Source of the DNA: Clonostachys chloroleuca
Taxonomy: Eukaryota; Ascomycota; Sordariomycetes; Hypocreales; Bionectriaceae
Assembly (NCBI GenBank): GCA_037952775.1
Contig: JBANAY010000003.1
Coordinates: forward strand, 5,580,001-5,644,000
Length of the DNA: 64,000 bases
Direction of reading: 5' to 3'
Translations under genes and position numbers: made by a program
Notes under the pieces: model-generated
Databases searched by the model: none
What the model saw: only the letters and a program-made list of their open reading frames with translations
Told to the model about the DNA's origin: nothing
In this document: one piece after another, positions 1-12,723 of the stretch
Layout: every line of letters starts with the position of its first letter
Position numbering within the stretch: position 1 is the stretch's first letter

Positions 1-334
1 GCCGCGGCCGGGAGCTACTTCCCGACACCACCGCAGCCAGCAGGCTGGCCCAAGAACATCAGCTTCGAAACGATCGGGTACCGCTGCAGCAAGACGGCGA
101 TGAGCATGCTCATGCTGGACTGGCACCACAAGCTCAGAGGACGGCGTCAAGGTATTCAGTGTGAGTCCTGGGACTTGCGCCAACGACCTAGGAGGGCTTG
201 GCGAAGAGGTCATGGCGGCGATCGGGGGCGTGCATCCTCGCGAAGGCGGCGAAAGACTGCTCACGGTCGCTGAGGGTAACCGTGATACTGACGCTGGCAA
301 GATCCTGGATAAGACGGGTTTCCTACCATGGTAA
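1..334 (+). CDS. Short-chain dehydrogenase/reductase, C-terminal part, frameshifted
   Basis: This is the 3' end of an NAD(P)-dependent short-chain dehydrogenase; the 5' part lies before the window. Frame 1 reads a catalytic Tyr-x3-Lys motif (YRCSK, tyrosine codon at 79-81) followed by a helix ending WHHKLR near 138. From 140 the next frame continues with the typical post-catalytic segment (DGVKVFSVSPG) and runs to TAA at 332-334. The two halves join only if about two bases are missing, or one is extra, in the AG-rich stretch 134-142. Neither frame alone gives the full C-terminus. Substrate cannot be told. An indel error in the assembly and a real pseudogene are both possible. Family assignment is from motifs and is firm; the frameshift is seen directly. 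Confidence 0.75.
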
Positions 335-1033
335 TTCAGTTGCCGTGGCTTTGTTGATTGACTCATTCAGGACCAGCCTATTTATCAGTTATTGGCATCT
401 GGGAAGTTTTATTGACTCCAGTCAACAAGCTATCTTTGATTTTTGTATTGGAAGGAAAGTAAATTTTAAAGTGCTGAGAATTTAATGCCCTGTGCCGTAT
501 CCAATCGCGTGACGTCTTTGATATTGGAATTGCCTCGTGCACTAAAACCATCAGAACTGGTTGCAAGCAAGTCAGGGAGATATCACCACACAATGTGCGT
601 TGCATGGCACTGGCAGATATGTCGCTATTGTAAAGTCTCTGATCCTGGTCTCTGCTGAATGTATGTAGTAGCAATGTGCACTGCATTTACGCTACTGTTG
701 GGTGCTCTTGTACATAGGTAGACTCGGAAAGGCCAAGCTTGAATATTCTATTCTAGTTAGTTTTTAAAACGAATATGATTTATTATAGTCCGCTATTTAA
801 CGATTTTAAAATCTAGGGACGGGATAGTGGCTTTACTTGATCCCTTGGGTTGTATGCTCTACATGCGATTTTCTGGTGCACCTTCTTTGATATAGTTAGG
901 GTGAAACCAAAGTACACTCATTATACCTGAGTCCCCCCTCTCCCGACTTAGATAAGAACTCTGGATATAGCTCTCTTCTTTCATCGAATAATAGAACTTT
1001 GCAGTATCTTTCTGCTTTTACGTGTTGTATGTC
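335..1033. other. Intergenic, AT-rich, no gene seen
   Basis: This stretch separates two convergent genes (the dehydrogenase fragment and the MFS transporter). It is AT-rich around 720-860. Short open frames on both strands have no recognisable motif or fungal codon pattern. I see no supported feature. Confidence 0.5.
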
Positions 1034-2959
1034 TCACTTTGTTCCCCGGCTACTAGCTTCTTCCACATCGTGATATTGCCCGCCTTCACTGGCCGGATCC
1101 TGTCCGTGAAAAGGTTGCGGAGAGACACCACCAAATACTGCCAAATTGTCAATTGCTAACTTTCAGAGAGTATCAATATATGAAAGTACACAAGGGAGGT
1201 ACTTACATGCTTCCATTTCCTCGAGAGACTTTCCTTTGGTCTCCTTAATGAAAAAGAAAACGAAAACGACCAGCGCGTAGTTGAAAATACCAAACATGAG
1301 GAAAGTCTTCCAGCCAAGATTCTTCACCGCGTAAGGTGTTGCCAATGAAAAGACACAGTTGAAAAGCCATTGTGTGGACGTTCCGATAGCAATGCCGGCC
1401 TCTCGGATTCTGTTTGGAAATATTTCACCCATGTACGCCTGATCAAGTGAGAGAGAAAGTCAGTTGAGAAGTTGCATCGTGCTATTCGCTAGCTAAGTAG
1501 AGTACTTACCCAAGGTACCGGGCCCCAGGATATATTGTAGCTCATCGCTTCAAGATAAATCATCGTTAATGAGGCAATCGAAGGAGCTGTTAAGCCCTGT
1601 GTTGCGTCTGGGGGGAATTTGACGGTGAGGATAGCAACAATAAGCATATACGACCCCATGAGCAAGGCGCCGGCAAGTAGAGAACCACGGCGCCCTATCC
1701 GCTCGATTAAGAACAGAAGGAAAAAGAGACAGGAAATGACTTTGACGACTCCAAAGAACCCAGTGATAAGAAGGTTATCCTGACCCGCTCCGACAAGGGA
1801 GAATATTTGGGGAGCATCTGGGAACTCGTTAGAAGAGTGATTATGGGGAATTCTTTTGGGTTCAGTTATTCTCACAGTAGGCCATTGATGTATTTCCAGT
1901 TAACTGAACGCCTGTCCAAATCAATTAGATGTTTATACAACAAGGATATTTCTGGCGATTTCTGTGGATAGACGGACCAATTTGGAGAGCAACGATAAGA
2001 AAGACTCGCATGCGGTTGACAGGAAGGACCAGTTCCCTCCAACTCACACCTTCCTTGTCTCGATCTTCCTCTTTGATTCCTAATAAGATCTCTTCAAACC
2101 TAAGAACGTCATAGTAAGCACCACATTTCAATGTCGTCCTTTTTTGGTATTTAATATTTCTTCAATAATCTCGACTTACTCTTTCCTCACTTCCTCGGAT
2201 TCACCGCCCCGAACCCATGAGAGGGACGCCATGGCCTCTTCATGCCGGCCATTCTGGGCCAGCCAACGGGTGCTCTCCTTGGTGAGTAGCATCCCAAGAC
2301 CCAAGATGGAACCAGGTACGATTTGGAGACCTACAGGTATCTGCCATTGAGCAGTCACATCTGAAATATGCTTCTTGACCGCATAGTCTAACCAGTAGGA
2401 GGTCATAACACCAAGAGTGAAGAAGAACTGGAACATGCTCCCAAGCATACCTCGAATGTTCTTAGGTGCCATTTCAGCCGAGTACATAGGGATAATAACC
2501 GTAGCCATGCCTACGCCAACACCACTGATGATTCGGGCGACATAAAAAGCGGCGAGTGAATGCGTGTTGATAGTTTGAATAACCGCGCCGATGTTGAAGA
2601 TGATAGAAGCGAGGATAAGGGACCATCTCCGGCCATACTTAGCGGTGAAAGGCCAGATAAAGAAACACGAGAAGAAAGCTGTATATGAGAACGAAAGTTA
2701 GTCCTGTTTAAAATGCATGATAGCTTTAAACCTTGTGCATACCGCCTGCTTGTAGGAGGCTCGTCGAGTTGGAGCCGACAGAGGCCCGCTGCGCCTCGGT
2801 ATATCCAAAGTCATGCTGGAAGCTCTTGAACGTCAGTATCCCCCCTATGATTCCAGTATCATAAGCAAAGCAGAACGAGCCCACGCAGCATAGAGCGACA
2901 AGGTACACGGCTCTGAATGTGCCCAGTTTGGTCATCTTGGTGGCGTTGAGCGGACACAA
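1034..2959 (-). CDS. MFS sugar-porter-type transporter
   Basis: Seven exons: 2959-2743, 2678-2180, 2099-1978, 1911-1876 (a 36-nt micro-exon), 1817-1510, 1438-1207 and 1137-1034. All phases agree and give 505 aa, the usual length for a fungal sugar porter (about 12 membrane helices). Visible family marks are the first-helix motif FAYDTGIIGGIL, GRRWSLI, the RxxxGxGxG segment (RIISGVGVG), the signature beginning PKNIRG, ESTRWLAQNGR, an ERIGRRGS loop, GEIFPNRIREAG, and the C-terminal ETKGKSLEEME. It should import a sugar or a related polyol or acid across the plasma membrane; the substrate cannot be read. The usual GQQ.TG motif is present as VQLTGN. Intron 1978/1911 uses a GTCCGT donor, weaker than the others. 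The start could also be Met9 (MTKLG). The transporter is convergent with the upstream dehydrogenase fragment. Confidence 0.88.
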
Positions 2960-5573
<2,614 letters not shown>

Positions 5574-5975
5574 AAACTTCCTAGAATGGCACATGCTGTA
5601 CCTAGAATCGCAACTAACACCCACGAGCCTCCCTCAGCTATCGATGAGATATAGCATGTGACAATTTGCGATATGTACGAGGTGAACTATAAGCACCACT
5701 CTGCTAGTAATCAGCTTCGAGAATTAGAATCAATCCTGTTCCTGTGGGGGTATGGCAAACCGAACGCGTGCTCTGGGGTAGCCTTGAATCTGGTTCGTCA
5801 CGACGATCAGGTATTTCTCACGTTGCAAAAAGAGTTTCAAAGTAGACCCATGAGGAATAGAGTTAAGTTTGGACGAATATATCTTGACTACCTCAGTAAA
5901 CATTGAGATCTAGCTTACTCTTCCGCTACCTTGTCTTTCATCGGGCGTGTTCGGCATGACCCTGTTGCTCGGTCA
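5574..5975. other. Intergenic, convergent
   Basis: About 400 bp between the ends of the convergent sulfatase and small hypothetical genes. A short open frame at 5658-5906 on the plus strand has no recognisable content. Confidence 0.4.
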
Positions 5976-6407
5976 CTAACAATCCTGGTCGGGCAGCTTT
6001 GCCTTCACCTTAGCCATCTGGACCCTGTGTGCCAGAGTCTCACTGAGATCTTTGGAGCTCTGAGGCCCTAGAACGGCAATGCTACCACCTCGCACGACGC
6101 CGTTATAGGTAACCGGCTTGAGTGTCTCTGGCCCGTCTGGCTGAAACTGGGCCTCTGCTCCGTCATGGAGGTTGCCGCCCCTCAAAAGAAGCGAATCCTC
6201 ATCGACGAGACTGTTGGAGAATATATCGCGGTCCAAAGAGGCTGGGTTGCTTCCCATGATGCCTCCCTCAGATGGCAAGGCGGCTATCATAGGGTCGGGG
6301 AGACTCTGTTTGGTTGGTGTGAGGGCGAATTGGCTTCCAACATGGAGAGTTGGGGTGGGAGTAGAGCGGTCGAGAAAGGCGTGAAGCGGGGTATTTGGTT
6401 GAGTCAT
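5976..6407 (-). CDS. Small hypothetical protein, 143 aa
   Basis: Single-exon frame starting at the ATG of MTQPNTPLHAF and ending at TAG 5976-5978. An upstream in-frame ATG at 6461 would add 18 residues, but the downstream ATG follows an A-rich leader and looks better. Codon use resembles its neighbours (many C-ending codons), whereas the overlapping plus-strand frame 6165-6674 does not look coding. The protein is polar, has no signal peptide, membrane segment or recognisable domain, and ends in a short charged helix (KDLSETLAHRVQMAKVKAK). Function unknown. It is convergent with the sulfatase. Confidence 0.5.
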   Translation of the reverse strand: MTQPNTPLHAFLDRSTPTPTLHVGSQFALTPTKQSLPDPMIAALPSEGGIMGSNPASLDRDIFSNSLVDEDSLLLRGGNLHDGAEAQFQPDGPETLKPVTYNGVVRGGSIAVLGPQSSKDLSETLAHRVQMAKVKAKLPDQDC

Positions 6408-7496
6408 GTTATATTCTTGACTGACTCTGACAGCGGCAGTGTATGTATGCCACTCAAACAAAAAGGGTGGCTCGTAAAGGGGCGGATTGAGCCGGTGTGG
6501 ACTGGGATGGAGCGAGAGGTGCTGCGGAATTTATCGTGCGGCTCGAAAGCAAAGCCGGGAAGGAGGCCTTTTAAATGTGTGGTGCTAGGAAATGGACGCT
6601 TTCTTCGTCATCCAGGTTCATCAGGCATTATGTCTCATGCGCAATACTCTGCTGCAGGTGAGAGCGCCTCTTGAGGCACGTAAGACACCACTGGCTTAGC
6701 TCTCTTGAGTCTCCAGTTATTTAGGAGCCTTGGATGATGCCTTTGGGCACCCAAAGGGTTGCCTAGGAGCCGTGATTAGTGTGGTAAATGTGCGAAATCT
6801 CGAGTAGTCCCTTGTCTCTGCTAACAACAAATACCTTGAACTGCGGCAAAAGTGTGTGAGCCATCGGGTATCCCTTGACCGATGATTCTCCCATCAATCA
6901 GCTGTGAACATGTTACCATGCCGCTGCGTAGCAAGCGGTTTGCGGCGACACCCTAGTTGTCTGTTGTGCTATTGGCCCAGCCTCCGACGTCTTGCATTAG
7001 CCAGCGTGCAAATGGGCTGCCCTTCACGCCAGAATTGGTGATCAATCGTCTGCATGCCCAATCAGTTGCGGGCTTCAGTTGCGCTCCGAGACATTGCCCT
7101 CAGCTCTGAAGCTAGTCGATAGGTAAAGGAGGGGGGATACAAACAAGACCAATCGCATCTCGGCGTCAATTCCGCCAAGATGCGGCACAAGGAGCTAATT
7201 CCTTGGCCAGAGATACGGCTGAGTTGCCGCCCAAGAATCGTAGTATGGCTATTGACGATCGCATCTCACCGTGCATGATACTAGCGATATCTAACGTAAG
7301 GTGCATACATGTGTCGCACAGAGAACAAGGTTCTTTGAGTACGGGGCCGTACTGTACGGCTGCTCGCCTCACTTTCTCTGGTCTATCCTAAAAACATGGC
7401 TGTAGCGATTTTGCTCTATCATTGCCTTGCTATGACAGAATGTCTCAGGTCAGGATACGAGAAATCCCGCAAGACATTGCGTCGACAAGGATGCTG

Positions 7497-7519
7497 AAAA
7501 AAAAAAAAAAAAAAAAAAA
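7497..7519 (+). repeat. Poly-A run, 23 bases
   Basis: An uninterrupted run of 23 A followed by GAAAAACAAAG. No retroelement coding sequence or target-site duplication was recognised around it, so a retroposon tail is possible but unsupported. Confidence 0.9.
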
Positions 7520-8074
7520 GAAAAACAAAGAGACTGGGGAAAGATACCCAGGAGTAATGGTCGGTAAAAACATGATACAATGTACCGGCTGGGCCGCCTG
7601 TTTTGGACAACCCAAGACCGCTATTGCTTTACACTAGGGGGGAAGTTTGGACTTAAAAATCGATCGATATGAAGACCGACGTTCCTGGTGAAATGCTAGC
7701 TGGAAGAAAATTTACACAAGCTTTTCTCAAGTATGGACATGCCAAGTTGGCTCCGTTGAGGGGAGGGTTCGGGCACACACAAAGCGCCCTCTAGATGGGT
7801 ATGTCAGAACTCAATACATAAAGTCCCTCATGTAATGGAGGCCCCTTTTCAGCTAATCCTGGTAAACCGACCATCGAAATTGAAATACGATATGACGGTT
7901 TTGCCGTCCTACCCCGTTTCGATAGTGTTATCCTCAGACAAATAATCATAATCATATTCACTAGCAGCTCTAACTGGGCCGTGTGGGAATCAGTCGGTGT
8001 GATCAATACAGATGCAATAATTGTCTCAATATGATGGCATGATATCGAACTCGAATTCCTGCAAGAGAATGACT

Positions 8075-8124
8075 GGGAGGGGGGGGGGCAGTCAACAGCA
8101 CTGGGAGGGGGCAAAGGGGCGGGG
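8075..8124 (+). other. G-rich tract with quadruplex potential
   Basis: Four or more G runs (an interrupted run at 8075-8088, then about 8103-8111, 8116-8119 and 8121-8124) lie within 50 bases on the plus strand. The spacing would allow a G-quadruplex. It is about 460 bp beyond the 3' end of the minus-strand regulator gene. Confidence 0.6.
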
Positions 8125-8583
8125 TGTGAGCTGTTTTCTCATTCCGCTCCGTCGTCGGCTTTCATCTCCAGCTAATGCGACCTAACAGCAGCGAGAATCG
8201 GATTGCTTTCCACTCGTTGATGTGAACAGGTACTAGGTATCAAGCGCTTAGCTCTGGGCATTGTCTATGCATGGATGTTCGATTAGGTGAAGTGGTATAC
8301 CTCTTAAGTGGGTTGGAAAAAAGGAGACACTGAATTGGACAGGCCACCAGATACAGCAAGATAATTATATCGTTATGAGAGAAAAATTCAGCAGGTAATT
8401 TTCAGCCTTGAAAAGGTTTATATTATTTTTTTTGAGCTTAAAAATCGCTAGTTGATTGGTAAATCTCAATATGAGCACTTAGTGTAAGGGTGAGCCCTCT
8501 GAAGCTTGCCGAACCTTTTTGAACTACACCGTGAATTGTGTGATCGCCAGTCATTCGCTCTCTCTAGACGTCTCAAGTCTAGG

Positions 8584-9864
8584 CTAAGAAATGTTCATCT
8601 TGTCCCTATCAATCCAGCATTGAACCCTGTCATTGCCGACAAGAAACGTCCAAAACAGCTTGACAAAATCATCCACTTCATCAGCATTATACTGTGACAT
8701 CAATGAATTAGGACGCAGAGATGGCACAATAAGCGGGAGCTTGGAACGGGATAGCTCCAACCATTGAAACGCCGACTCGGCCTCCCATAAACCGCGACGC
8801 GCAGTAAACATGATGCCCCCTGTACATTCCGCCGAACCAAGCACCATAATCTCGTAGATGTTGCAAATAGTATTCACTATCACTTGTGTACGCCGAATGC
8901 TTTCGGTAAGAATCCACTGATGCCAAAGTTCCGTGGACGCACTGTACTCTGTGTCAAACTCATTCTCAGCCACATTGGATGAGCCTTGGCCTAGCAGCCC
9001 ATTTTCTCCTCGGTATGATCGTACGGCCTCCTGCATCAGGGTGACCCACTGCCGAAGTATGGGGAGTTGTCTCTGGCCAGAGGCTCGGGCACCAACAGAG
9101 CCATCGAAGAGCAAAATGAACTCATAGATGAACAGAGTCTGGACGCGTGCCAGGTGCGCCTGTAGACTCTTTGCACCCTGGCCGACAATAGACGGACGCT
9201 GATTGACAAACGTAGACAATCGATCCATAGCAATCTGAATAATCAAATCTTTTACTGCTGGCGCACGACCAATGTATGTGGCCAGTGTTGTGAAAGCGTC
9301 TTGAAGGTAGGTAGGCATTCCTAGCCTGTATAGCCGCCGATGAATGAAGCTGTTGCACCCATCTTTTATCCAGCCCTCCAGCATTCTTTCCACTGCACGT
9401 ATGAGAGGCTCAAGCTCAATGTAAGTGACACAAGCTGCTCTTTCGTCGCAGTGCTGCATCTGCCATGTCTCATCCTGCAAAAACCAAGGGGTCTGTATGC
9501 TTGAGATGTCTTCGTTTGCAGCGATGATCGCTTGTTCCACCAGGTTAATTTCAGGCGAGGGGAACATCGGAGCAAGTGTTGGGATTAAATCTGAAAACTG
9601 ATTGTCGTTGCCGGCTGCCATCACCGTTGACAGTCCTCCAAAGCCCGGGTCGTAAAGAATCGGGTCATATTGTTCAAGCGTAGGTTCATAATTCACCCTA
9701 AGATCATTACGGCGGTCATGTGTAAATGGTCTTCTCCTTGATCGTGGGTAGACACAGGATACACCTTTGTCTAGACACCGCTGGCATTCAGGAAGCTGTT
9801 TGTCACACCTGCGCTTGGAGTCTGCACATGCCATGCAGGCTTTCTGGCGGGGATTTCCGGTCAT
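8584..9864 (-). CDS. Zn(II)2Cys6 transcription factor, 426 aa
   Basis: Single exon. The DNA-binding zinc cluster is near the N-terminus: C10-x2-C13-x6-C20-x6-C27-x2-C30-x6-C37, followed by the usual basic linker (YPRSRRRPF). The rest lacks the classical fungal_trans signature but has the helical pattern of the roughly 400-450 aa zinc-cluster regulators found beside metabolic gene clusters, with a complete-looking C-terminus (VQCWIDRDKMNIS). It should be a nuclear, promoter-specific regulator; targets unknown. It is divergent, across 766 bp, from another zinc-cluster gene at 10631. Confidence 0.9.
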   Translation of the reverse strand: MTGNPRQKACMACADSKRRCDKQLPECQRCLDKGVSCVYPRSRRRPFTHDRRNDLRVNYEPTLEQYDPILYDPGFGGLSTVMAAGNDNQFSDLIPTLAPMFPSPEINLVEQAIIAANEDISSIQTPWFLQDETWQMQHCDERAACVTYIELEPLIRAVERMLEGWIKDGCNSFIHRRLYRLGMPTYLQDAFTTLATYIGRAPAVKDLIIQIAMDRLSTFVNQRPSIVGQGAKSLQAHLARVQTLFIYEFILLFDGSVGARASGQRQLPILRQWVTLMQEAVRSYRGENGLLGQGSSNVAENEFDTEYSASTELWHQWILTESIRRTQVIVNTICNIYEIMVLGSAECTGGIMFTARRGLWEAESAFQWLELSRSKLPLIVPSLRPNSLMSQYNADEVDDFVKLFWTFLVGNDRVQCWIDRDKMNIS

Positions 9865-10630
9865 ACTGGGGAGAGCGAAAAAGAATCAACAAGAATCGAC
9901 GTATCCAATGTTGATAGGATTCATTTCAAAGAACAAGATGAAATTCTTGTCGACAGTTGTTCAGATGCTGACAAATCGAACTTGCGGGAGATTTACTTCT
10001 CCTTAGTAAATGACAATAATAATAGCTTTTCGACCACCCCAGTTTATCTCCTTCAAATGTCCGACCCCACCTTGGCTCTCGTCGATTGCCTTTATGAATG
10101 ATTGACTTGACAGATGGAGGCTGGAATCAGTAGATGGTCGAGACTAACCATAGTGGAAGCTGATATAAACCCGATTTATGTATCCTCAGTACGTAGTAGG
10201 CACCTACCGTGATATGTGCTACAGGGGATATCTTTGCGAAAATCGGAATGCTTCCTATTATGAGAGACAAGAGATGTCAAATAAGCTTAACTAGTCGAGA
10301 CAACCTTCATCAGGAGTATTCTCAATGGAAGTCTTAGTGGTAATTCGCCATGGATATCCATTTCCTTGGCACGACGCTTTGGGGACGTCGATCTCTGAAT
10401 GGCGTCAACAGACCCCGGATGCACGCAATACCCCGCATCAAACAAACCACTTGGCAATGTTGTAGCTTCTGGCAGAAACCTTTCACATTCCGCTAGCGAG
10501 GCTTGAAGAGATTCTATGGCGCCTCGACGCCACAGTCATCGTGTGACACTTGTTTTTGGCCTATTAAAAGAAGGGTAGGAGGCCAAGGAGGACACCTACA
10601 CGCAGAGACCCCATCCGGGCCCCGGTAATT
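9865..10630. promoter_or_regulatory. Divergent promoter region between two regulators
   Basis: 766 bp separating two outward-transcribed zinc-cluster genes; both promoters must lie here. It is AT-rich with scattered CGG triplets. I could not pick a convincing repeated operator. Confidence 0.5.
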
Positions 10631-12694
10631 ATGACAGACATGTCAACGCCGATCTACTCCAAGGCTACTGGCCGATCCGGTCCCAAGACCAGAACAGGTT
10701 GCAGCACCTGTCGTCGGCGGAAGGTTCGGTGTGATGAAGGGCGGCCGACCTGCGCGAATTGCACACGTCTCAAGATCTCATGCGGGTTCCTTGATGCTCA
10801 CTTCCGGTCTGAGAGCAGTTCACGAGGGAGTGCCAGGCTGAGACACCCCATTCCAAAGCCAAGATCACAACAACAAAACAGCAGCTCCTCCTGCGAGGTT
10901 GCTGGTGGTGGCAGCACCGATGAATTCTTAAACTATGTGTCGATAATCGATAATTCGACTTTCGCACCTCCTGGTTTCCAGAACGAAGCGAGTGTGTCTT
11001 CAAACTATGGATCTTCGTTAACACCATTACATGAATCGCAAGAATCGCGTCATGACTTATCCGGAGAGCTATACCTCTCACGGCAGGTTCCTGGATTACT
11101 AGATATGGAAGAAGCAAACATCACTAGTTTCCCAGAAACCCTAGCCTTTCAAGATGTTTTTCTATCTTCGATAAATTCGACAGAGATTAACTTAAGCACC
11201 TGTACTGGCCCACAGGCACAAAAATCTGATCATCTACTTTTGGCGATACCAAACGGACAGTTTTCTGAAACAGATGCATCGCCTGAGCGAACGACTTCAG
11301 CTCTTCTGGAACATTTTACACAGGCATCCAATCCAATTGCTGTCATTGTACCAACACACATTGAATGGAAAACCGCTTCACGTACCCTTCTATCTATGGC
11401 ACAGAATTCTCCGGCTCTGCTTGATGCGATATGTGCCCATTCCGCTCTCCATCTCTATACATGTAGGAAGGGGAATGAGATGCTAGATATTGCTTTTAGC
11501 CACTACCAATCTTCGAGCAGCCAGGTGACTGTCTTTTTCGAGCAATCTGATCAAAATAAAATGGATCAACGGACCAATAATCCGGAATTGAAGAAGGCCT
11601 TTGCCGCCGTCTTTCTCCTCAGCCACGTCGAGCTCATAGCGCAGTCAACGCCAAAGGCCTTGACGTGGCCATTGCAGCATGTCCATGCGGCTCACACACG
11701 AGTCCGTCAGCACAGCGAAAGCATCCAGGGTTGGGCAGGGACCAGTCGACGTTTACTAACTTGGATGACTCTGTTACAAAACAAAGCTGAATACAACGGT
11801 GGCAGCCCCTGTGCGAATCGTAGAGACGACGAGACTTTCGAACACAGGAGCGACTCTTCCACTCACGAACAGCAATTGGATGAAAATGTAGATCAAACCA
11901 GAAATGGGAGTGTTTGGGGAAGATCTAACCATGGCAACGGTGCTTGGGGAACGGTTGTTGAATCGCCTTCTCCAGCTGAGCTTCTTGGTGAAATCATTAA
12001 TCAGCCGGCTCTTGAATTCCACCTTCGAGCACAGAGCTTTACTCCACGAATCATTGCTCTAGACAAACACCACCATAAAAGAGGCACGTTGGAGACCGAC
12101 TTCGAAATCCTCAAACGTGGGATCTCTATAAATGCCAGTCTTCATTCACTATGGGAAGAGAGACCAGCCATATTTCTATTGCTCGATGACCCGATTGGAA
12201 TATCAGATATTCTTCAGCCATCGTACGGAAAGGTCGTATTACGCAACCTCCGGGTTTACAGCGCAAACTTCTGGGCACACTACATATACCTTCACCGCGT
12301 GGCTTTCGTAGCCTACCCAGCCACGGATGATGTAACACGCGCCATTTCTAAAATCAGCGAGCTCGCAAAGGCCCTTGCAGCGGATCTTAACCAGGCACAA
12401 AATGGTAACCGCGAGATTTACTGCCAAAACTCTCCGTCGGCTCTCAGCCATGATGAGATACATTTACCGCACTCCATGTTTTGGCCATTGTTCATGCTTT
12501 GTCTCGAATGTCCCTCTCATGACCGTGGTCAGTTCTTGGATATGCTGCGAAACATCTGCTGTCTTCCCAACTCTGATAAAGGTGTGCTTCTGCTTGAGGA
12601 GGTGTTACGGAGGCAAGATGCGGCCAACGTCAGGATTGATCACAGGGATGTTCGAAAGGAGCTCTTTGACTCGGAACTAACCGTCATTTACTAG
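10631..12694 (+). CDS. Zn(II)2Cys6 transcription factor, 687 aa
   Basis: Single exon. The zinc cluster is C24-x2-C27-x6-C34-x6-C41-x2-C44-x6-C51 within a typical N-terminus (TGCSTCRRRKVRCDEGRPTC). Residues about 55-80 are basic and Gln/Ser-rich. The C-terminal two thirds is helical and resembles the Fungal_trans_2 (PF11951) type, with an AFAAVFLLSHVELIAQ segment and the helix AAHTRVRQH. The start could also be Met4. Its 3' end is only 29 bp from the 3' end of the convergent regulator at 12724, so the 3' UTRs very likely overlap. Targets unknown. Confidence 0.92.
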   Translation: MTDMSTPIYSKATGRSGPKTRTGCSTCRRRKVRCDEGRPTCANCTRLKISCGFLDAHFRSESSSRGSARLRHPIPKPRSQQQNSSSSCEVAGGGSTDEFLNYVSIIDNSTFAPPGFQNEASVSSNYGSSLTPLHESQESRHDLSGELYLSRQVPGLLDMEEANITSFPETLAFQDVFLSSINSTEINLSTCTGPQAQKSDHLLLAIPNGQFSETDASPERTTSALLEHFTQASNPIAVIVPTHIEWKTASRTLLSMAQNSPALLDAICAHSALHLYTCRKGNEMLDIAFSHYQSSSSQVTVFFEQSDQNKMDQRTNNPELKKAFAAVFLLSHVELIAQSTPKALTWPLQHVHAAHTRVRQHSESIQGWAGTSRRLLTWMTLLQNKAEYNGGSPCANRRDDETFEHRSDSSTHEQQLDENVDQTRNGSVWGRSNHGNGAWGTVVESPSPAELLGEIINQPALEFHLRAQSFTPRIIALDKHHHKRGTLETDFEILKRGISINASLHSLWEERPAIFLLLDDPIGISDILQPSYGKVVLRNLRVYSANFWAHYIYLHRVAFVAYPATDDVTRAISKISELAKALAADLNQAQNGNREIYCQNSPSALSHDEIHLPHSMFWPLFMLCLECPSHDRGQFLDMLRNICCLPNSDKGVLLLEEVLRRQDAANVRIDHRDVRKELFDSELTVIY

Positions 12695-12723
12695 AAGTAG
12701 AATATCAATATTTTTCGACATTA

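Larger units (their letters stand above)
6408..8583. other. Long gene-free region, 2.2 kb
   Basis: No gene could be supported on either strand. It contains a 23-base A run and a G-rich tract, listed separately, and scattered short open frames without motifs. It may include promoter sequence for the small minus-strand gene and the 3' region of the following regulator. Confidence 0.45.

Noticed and set aside
6165..6674. Plus-strand 169-codon frame over the small hypothetical gene
   Set aside because: The minus-strand frame has better codon use and start context; this frame has unusual composition and no motif.
7400..7519. Poly-A run as a retroelement tail
   Set aside because: No upstream retroelement coding sequence or flanking target-site duplication was found.
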